Shown here piece by piece: positions 13,983 through 18,032 of a stretch of 18,032 bases of DNA. Positions within the stretch are counted from its first letter, which is position 1. Every line of letters begins with the position of its first letter. Position numbers and translations under genes: made by a program. Source of the stretch: Clostridiales bacterium (GTDB lineage Bacteria > Bacillota > Clostridia > Peptostreptococcales > Anaerovoracaceae); assembly GCA_009778945.1 (NCBI GenBank), contig WRFF01000014.1:1-18032 (forward strand), given 5' to 3'. The notes beneath the pieces were generated by a model. The model made no database searches and had not been told where the DNA came from. It was given only the letters and a program-made list of their open reading frames with translations.

Positions 13983-15953
13983 ATGAGTACATTGGCCTAC
14001 AAGATTTTGCAGGAGCATTTGGTGGCGGGGGAGCTTATGCCCGGCGGGGAGACCACGATCCGTATCGATCAGACGCTCACGCAGGACAGCACAGGCACCA
14101 TGGTTTATCTGCAGCTTGAGGCAATGGACGCGGGGCCTGTGAAGACGGAGCTTTCCGTCGCCTATATCGACCACAATACGCTTCAGACCGGATTTGAGAA
14201 CGCAGACGACCATGCCTTTATACAGAGCGTCTGCGCGCGCCATAATATCCTGTTTTCCAAACCCGGCGGCGGCATCTGCCACCAACTGCAGCTCGAAAAC
14301 TACGGGGTGCCGGGAAAGACGCTGCTCGGCAGCGACAGCCATACGCCGACCGGCGGCGGCCTCGGCATGATCGCCATCGGCGCGGGCGGCTTGGACGTCG
14401 CGATCGCAATGGCGCAAGGGGCCTGCGCGCTGACCGTCCCGAAAGTGCTCGGCGTCGAGCTGAAGGGCGCGCTGCGGCCGTGGGTATCGGCGAAGGACGT
14501 GATCCTGCATGTGCTGAAAGCGCTGACGGTCAAGGGCGGCGTCGGGCGGATTATCGAATATTACGGAGATGGCGTGAAGGCGCTTTCCGTGACCGACCGC
14601 GCGACGATCACGAATATGGGCGCGGAGCTCGGCGCGACGACATCGATTTTTCCCTCCGACGAAAACACCAAGCGCTATCTCGAACAGCAGGGACGCGGAG
14701 ACGCCTGGAAGCCGCTTGCCGCGGACGCGGACGCGGTCTATGACGAGGAGCTCACAGTCGACCTGTCCGCGCTCGAACCGCTTGCGGCCAAGCCGCACAG
14801 CCCGGACAATGTGGACAGCGTGCGCGCGGTCGGTCCCATCGAAATCGATCAAGTCTGCATCGGGAGCTGCACGAATTCCTCCTACGCCGACCTTATGAAG
14901 GCTGCCGCGATCCTGAAGGGGCGCAAGGTGCATCCGAATGTGAGCCTTGTGATTTCGCCCGGCTCGGCGGCGATCCTTTCGGAGCTTGCGAGAAACGGAG
15001 CGCTGGCCGATCTGATCGACGCCGGCGCGCGCATCATTGAAAACGCATGCGGGCCCTGCATCGGCATGGGGCAGAGCCCGAAGAGCGGCGCGGTTTCGCT
15101 GCGCACCTTCAATCGAAATTTCAAAGGCCGGAGCGGCACGAACGACGCCGAAGTCTATTTGGTCAGCCCTGAGACGGCGGCAATCAGCGCGCTGACCGGC
15201 GTGCTGACGGACGGGCTTTCCGCGCATGCGGCGCTCGGCATCGAACTGCCGCCCATTCCGGAACCGGCGCCCGGCGCCTTCCGACGGGAGAACGCGTTTG
15301 TTGTCCTGCCGCCGGATCTTCCGGCGGGCGCAGCGCTTCCGGACGTCGTTATGGGCCCGAATATCAAACCGTTTCCGCGCGGGACGGCCGTGCGTGAGGG
15401 AGACGGGATCTCCGGCAGCGTCGTGCTTGTCGCGGGCGACAATATCACGACCGACGATATTATGCCGTCGGACAGCCGGCTGCTTCCGTACCGTTCCAAT
15501 ATCCCCCATCTTGCGGAATACTGCTTTGAAAAGATCGACGCGGCGTTCCCGGCGCGCGCAAAGGAGGCGCAGGCGGGGCCTGCGCAGGGCGGCGTCATCG
15601 TCGGCGGGGAGAATTACGGCCAGGGGTCCAGCCGCGAGCATGCGGCGCTTGTCCCGCTCTACCTCGGCATTCGCATGGTGCTCGCGAAATCGTTCGCGCG
15701 CATCCATCGCGCCAATCTCATCAACAGCGGTATTCTGCCGCTTGTCTTCGCGGAACCCGCGGACGCGGATACGATAAAAGAAGGCGACGTGCTTGTGCTT
15801 GAATTGGCGCACACGCAGCTTGCGGAGCCACAGGTGGTTATTCAAAACAAAACGCAGGGCGCGCAGTACCGGATGGCGAACGGGCTCACCGGGGAGGAGC
15901 GCAAGATGATTCTCGCGGGCGGGCGCATCAACCTGATTCGCGGAGAAGCATGA
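13983..15953 (+). CDS. Aconitase-type 4Fe-4S hydratase, short (about 650-residue) form
   Basis: Iron-sulfur hydro-lyase of the aconitase superfamily, 656 residues, shorter than the roughly 850-900 residues of AcnA/AcnB. The cluster ligands are Cys296 in GSCTNSS and Cys356/Cys359 in ACGPCIGMG. GSDSHTPTGGG near 118-128 and IDHN near 61 belong to the catalytic N-terminal domains. The swivel domain carries DNITTDDIMP and GENYGQGSSREHA (Ser549-Ser550-Arg551) that bind the substrate carboxylate. Most likely citrate to isocitrate isomerisation, but relatives of this size include homoaconitase-, methylcitrate- and dimethylmalate-type enzymes, and citrate synthase and isocitrate dehydrogenase genes are absent nearby. 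AAAAGGAG precedes the ATG by eight bases. A GntR gene follows after 31 bases, probably co-transcribed. Codon choice is visibly more GC-rich than in the sugar operon. Confidence 0.9.
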   Translation: MSTLAYKILQEHLVAGELMPGGETTIRIDQTLTQDSTGTMVYLQLEAMDAGPVKTELSVAYIDHNTLQTGFENADDHAFIQSVCARHNILFSKPGGGICHQLQLENYGVPGKTLLGSDSHTPTGGGLGMIAIGAGGLDVAIAMAQGACALTVPKVLGVELKGALRPWVSAKDVILHVLKALTVKGGVGRIIEYYGDGVKALSVTDRATITNMGAELGATTSIFPSDENTKRYLEQQGRGDAWKPLAADADAVYDEELTVDLSALEPLAAKPHSPDNVDSVRAVGPIEIDQVCIGSCTNSSYADLMKAAAILKGRKVHPNVSLVISPGSAAILSELARNGALADLIDAGARIIENACGPCIGMGQSPKSGAVSLRTFNRNFKGRSGTNDAEVYLVSPETAAISALTGVLTDGLSAHAALGIELPPIPEPAPGAFRRENAFVVLPPDLPAGAALPDVVMGPNIKPFPRGTAVREGDGISGSVVLVAGDNITTDDIMPSDSRLLPYRSNIPHLAEYCFEKIDAAFPARAKEAQAGPAQGGVIVGGENYGQGSSREHAALVPLYLGIRMVLAKSFARIHRANLINSGILPLVFAEPADADTIKEGDVLVLELAHTQLAEPQVVIQNKTQGAQYRMANGLTGEERKMILAGGRINLIRGEA

Positions 15954-15984
15954 GCCGGAGCGCAGCAAAAGGAAACGGAAAGCC

Positions 15985-16620
15985 ATGAAATTGGACACGC
16001 CCTCGCTTTCAAACGAACTTGCGGCCCGCATTCGAATCGAAATTCTGACGGAACGCTTCCTGCCGGGCGATAAGGTTACGGAACAATCTTTTTCGGAGCG
16101 CTACGGCGTGAGCCGCACGCCCGTGCGTGAAGCGCTGAGAAACCTTGAAACCGAAGGACTGATCGAGATGATCCCAAACCGAGGCGCTTTCATCGTCGGC
16201 ATCACGGAGACCGAAATCAAAGACCTCTACGCGTTGCGCATGAACGCGGAGACGCAGGCCGTCCGCTGGGCGGTTGAGCGCCGCACGAAGGGGGAGATGG
16301 AGGCGCTCGAAGAGAGCCTGGATTTCATGGTCTTCTATACGGAGCGGCTCGACGCAAAGCGGATGCGCTCCATAAACGCCGGTTTCCATCACCGCATCGC
16401 GGCCGCCGCACACAACCGCATTCTGCTCGATGAGCTGAACCGGATGCAGGAATATCTGCGCTACAGCGTACGCGTGCTGCCTTACCGGGAGGAAGATCTG
16501 CCGGCCATCCTTGAGGAACATAAAAAAATCTTCGCCGCGTTCACGAAAAAAGACCCCGAAAAAGGGGCTGCCGCCATGCAGACGCATATTCAAAATTCAT
16601 TGAAACGTACGGGCCTGTAA
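15985..16620 (+). CDS. GntR-family transcriptional regulator, FCD subfamily
   Basis: Second FCD-type GntR protein of the window, 211 residues. The DNA-binding domain is canonical (GDKVTEQSFSERYGVSRTPV then REALRNLETEGLIE, about residues 28-61). The FCD ligand site is at Asn131 (in place of the frequent Asp), His135, His179 and His201, which is an accepted variant. It follows the aconitase-type gene by 31 bases, with an AAAGGAAA-like site, and is probably its regulator, sensing a substrate or product carboxylate. It is quite different in sequence from the regulator at 13180-13878, so the two are not a recent duplication. Confidence 0.9.
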   Translation: MKLDTPSLSNELAARIRIEILTERFLPGDKVTEQSFSERYGVSRTPVREALRNLETEGLIEMIPNRGAFIVGITETEIKDLYALRMNAETQAVRWAVERRTKGEMEALEESLDFMVFYTERLDAKRMRSINAGFHHRIAAAAHNRILLDELNRMQEYLRYSVRVLPYREEDLPAILEEHKKIFAAFTKKDPEKGAAAMQTHIQNSLKRTGL

Positions 16621-16630
16621 TCTGGAAACA

Positions 16631-16660
16631 GGCCCCTTGAATCCGAAGGTTCAAGGGGCC
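16631..16660. terminator. Strong hairpin between convergent genes, probable terminator
   Basis: GGCCCCTTGAA (16631-16641) pairs with 16650-16660 around an eight-base loop. No T-run follows on either strand, so rho-independent action is weakened. A competing stem, GGGCCTG (16611-16617) with CAGGCCC (16629-16635), overlaps its first arm, so only one of the two can form. Position between converging genes supports a terminator role. Confidence 0.55.
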
Positions 16661-16697
16661 GTTATGGTGCGTGCGGGTTTTTCCGTTTGCTGATTTT

Positions 16698-17468
16698 CTA
16701 AAACGCGGTCCAGCCGCCATCCACCGTGATGGTGGTTCCGTTCACGAAGCTCGCCTCGTCGGAAGCGAGGAACAGCGCGACCTCCGCGACTTCCTCCGCT
16801 TTGCCGAACCGGGGGCTCAACGCTACGCCGGCGCTGACCTTCTCCATGCCGAACTGGCTGGGCGCGCGCAGCCCGATGCCGATATTCGTCTCGATGCCGC
16901 CGGGGCAGATCGCGTTGCAACGGATACCCTTCGTGGCGTACATATAGCCGATATTGCGGGTAAGGCCCACAACCGCGAATTTGGAGGCGGTATAAGCGGC
17001 GCCGGCGCGGGCGCCCTGCAGGCCGCCGACGGAGGCGGTGTTGATAATGCAGCCCTTCGTCCCGCGCTGCGTCATGATATTGATGGCGTGGCGGCAGGAA
17101 TACATGACGCTGTTCAGATTGATGCCCATGACCCGTTCCCACAGCTCGTCGGTGAGCTCGCTGACCGGCATCATGCCGTCCATAATACCCGCGTTGTTTA
17201 CGAGAATATCCAGATTGCCGTATTTCTTTACGGCCAGTTCAATCATGGCGTCACATTCCTCTTTTTGGGAGACGTCCGTTTTGCAAAACACGACCTCTCC
17301 GGGGACATCCTTCAGTTTGGCAAGCTCCGCGATGAGGGATTCCACACCTTCTCCGTTGATATCGGCGGCGACGACCTTTGCCCCTTCCATAGCAAAGAGT
17401 TTTGCCATGGCGCGGCCCATACCAGACCCTGCGCCGGTTATAACGGCGACTTTATTTTCCAATTTCAT
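16698..17468 (-). CDS. Short-chain dehydrogenase/reductase (classical SDR)
   Basis: NAD(P)-dependent oxidoreductase of 256 residues, the usual classical SDR length. The cofactor motif TGAGSGMG is at 11-18, NNAG at 91-94, and the catalytic set is Asn117, Ser146, Tyr159 and Lys163 (YTASK). Asp37 in AADIN at the end of the second strand suggests a preference for NAD over NADP (inference). The C-terminal FVNGTTITVDGGWTAF is typical. It has its own near-consensus promoter at 17516-17544 and a GAGGAT site before the ATG. Substrate is unknown; it converges with the hydratase-regulator unit, and joint use with it is only a guess. Confidence 0.92.
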   Translation of the reverse strand: MKLENKVAVITGAGSGMGRAMAKLFAMEGAKVVAADINGEGVESLIAELAKLKDVPGEVVFCKTDVSQKEECDAMIELAVKKYGNLDILVNNAGIMDGMMPVSELTDELWERVMGINLNSVMYSCRHAINIMTQRGTKGCIINTASVGGLQGARAGAAYTASKFAVVGLTRNIGYMYATKGIRCNAICPGGIETNIGIGLRAPSQFGMEKVSAGVALSPRFGKAEEVAEVALFLASDEASFVNGTTITVDGGWTAF

Positions 17469-17515
17469 CTCATGTATCCTCGCTTCCTGTTTAAATGGCG
17501 CAGATTATTCCAATA

Positions 17516-17544
17516 AGCATAAAGCCGCGGAACAGGCGTGTCAA
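17516..17544 (-). promoter_or_regulatory. Promoter of the short-chain dehydrogenase gene
   Basis: On the - strand a perfect TTGACA (17544-17539) and TATGCT (17521-17516) are separated by 17 bp, which predicts strong sigma-A type transcription starting about 40 bases before the ATG at 17468. No operator-like palindrome is obvious around it. The rest of 17469-17620 contains only short weak inverted repeats (for example AACCC/GGGTT near 17586-17606). Confidence 0.7.
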
Positions 17545-17620
17545 GCGAACCCTTATGCGGATTTCGCAAGTGCTTGTACAGATTGAACCCGCAGATTCAA
17601 GGGGTTACGATTTTCAATTG

Positions 17621-18032
17621 TCACTCCTCTTTGTCGGGCCCGTCGTCCCGGGCCGGCTCGGGCTGCTGATCGGGCGATGAATTTTCTTCGGCGGGGGGCT
17701 GCTGTCCATACGGAGGCTGCTGTTCATACGGGGGCTGCTGTCCATACGGGGGCTGCTGCCCATACGGAGGCTGCTGTTCATACGGAGGCTGCTGTCCATA
17801 CGGGGGCTGCTGCCCATACGGAGGCTGCTGCCCATACGGTGGCTGTTGTCCATACGGTGGCTGTTGGCCATACGGAGGCTGCTGTTCATACGGAGGCTGT
17901 TGGCCATACGGGGGCTGCTGTGCATAAGCATACTGCGCATACAACTGCTGCTCCGAAAGCTCAAATTCCTGTGCCGACACAACGCCGCGCAGGATGGCGT
18001 CGCGCTTGATTTCCTCGTAAAAACCGGCGTTG
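17621..18032 (-). CDS. C-terminal part of an unrecognised protein with PPYGQQ repeats (5' end outside window)
   Basis: The frame is open from the window edge to a TGA at 17621, so only the last 136 or so residues are visible. A GTG at 17980 could be read as a start, but the frame continues upstream without a stop (FYEEIKRDAILRGVVSAQEF), which looks like the end of a folded domain, so a longer protein is more likely. A short charged and Gln/Tyr-rich stretch is followed by twelve PPY(G/E)QQ hexapeptides and an acidic tail (ENSSPDQQPEPARDDGPDKEE is the last part, with net negative charge). Low-complexity Pro/Tyr/Gln tails occur on membrane, TM2- or zinc-ribbon-type proteins, but no family can be named here. 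Confidence 0.7.
   Translation of the reverse strand, partial: NAGFYEEIKRDAILRGVVSAQEFELSEQQLYAQYAYAQQPPYGQQPPYEQQPPYGQQPPYGQQPPYGQQPPYGQQPPYGQQPPYEQQPPYGQQPPYGQQPPYEQQPPYGQQPPAEENSSPDQQPEPARDDGPDKEE
17699..17914 (-). repeat. 18-bp coding tandem repeat, twelve units of PPY(G/E)QQ
   Basis: Twelve consecutive 18-bp units encode PPYGQQ, with Glu replacing Gly in units 2, 8 and 11 counted from the N-terminal side. Units differ at synonymous third positions (for example CCC/CCT/CCA for Pro and CAG/CAA for Gln) while the amino acids are kept, suggesting selection on the peptide rather than recent expansion only. Copy number is likely to vary between strains. Confidence 0.9.

Noticed and set aside
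13881..16031. Antisense open frame of 716 codons covering the whole aconitase-type gene
   Set aside because: It is codon-for-codon in phase with the sense gene and stays open because that gene avoids TTA, CTA and TCA codons. The translation is rich in Arg/His/Asp/Ala with no recognisable domain, and there is no ribosome binding site.
17699..17914. CRISPR array
   Set aside because: The repeat unit is 18 bp, contiguous without spacers and in frame in a protein; it is a coding tandem repeat.

Overview
The window (about 18 kb, moderately GC-rich coding DNA with AT-rich promoters) reads like an anaerobic Firmicute, most likely a Clostridia member. The signs are strong AGGAGG-type ribosome binding sites, a TTG start, a YesL/DUF624 gene, a CUT1 sugar ABC operon whose binding protein is a lipoprotein with a Gly-rich linker, and a short (about 650-residue) aconitase-type hydratase. 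This placement is an inference from style; there is no rRNA or other marker gene. Gene density is high and no gene-free stretch exceeds about 210 bases.

Layout. (1) 130-1797: a type B carboxylesterase whose reading frame is interrupted, in frame, by a palindromic TA-flanked mobile element (408-568). (2) 2007-8506: a maltodextrin/alpha-glucoside operon on the + strand, comprising a lipoprotein binding protein, two MalF/MalG-type permeases, 4-alpha-glucanotransferase, an MsmK-type ATPase and a YesL-like membrane protein. It has a good promoter overlapped by a 15-bp palindrome. (3) 8719-10775: an HpcH/HpaI-type aldolase with its own promoter, followed by a class I/II aminotransferase, closed by a bidirectional terminator. 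(4) 13878 down to 10839 on the - strand: an FCD-type GntR regulator, a cyclase-family metal hydrolase and a PuuP-like amino acid/polyamine permease. (5) 13983-16620, divergent from that regulator: a 4Fe-4S aconitase-type hydratase and a second FCD GntR regulator. (6) 17468 down to 16698 on the - strand: a short-chain dehydrogenase with a near-consensus promoter. (7) 17621 to the window end on the - strand: the C-terminal end of an unrecognised protein carrying twelve PPYGQQ-type hexapeptides.

The sugar operon is functionally coherent: alpha-glucan oligosaccharides are bound, imported by a transporter that includes its own ATPase, and disproportionated by the amylomaltase. The second half looks like carboxylic/amino acid catabolism under two FCD regulators (uptake, amide or lactone hydrolysis, transamination, retro-aldol cleavage, hydratase, dehydrogenase), but no single pathway can be assigned from sequence alone.

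The most unusual observation is the 157-bp palindromic element in the esterase gene. Removing it together with one TA duplicate (159 bp, exactly 53 codons) restores an ordinary esterase sequence. The second is a near-identical 21-bp block found upstream of two separate promoters, those of the sugar operon and of the aldolase.
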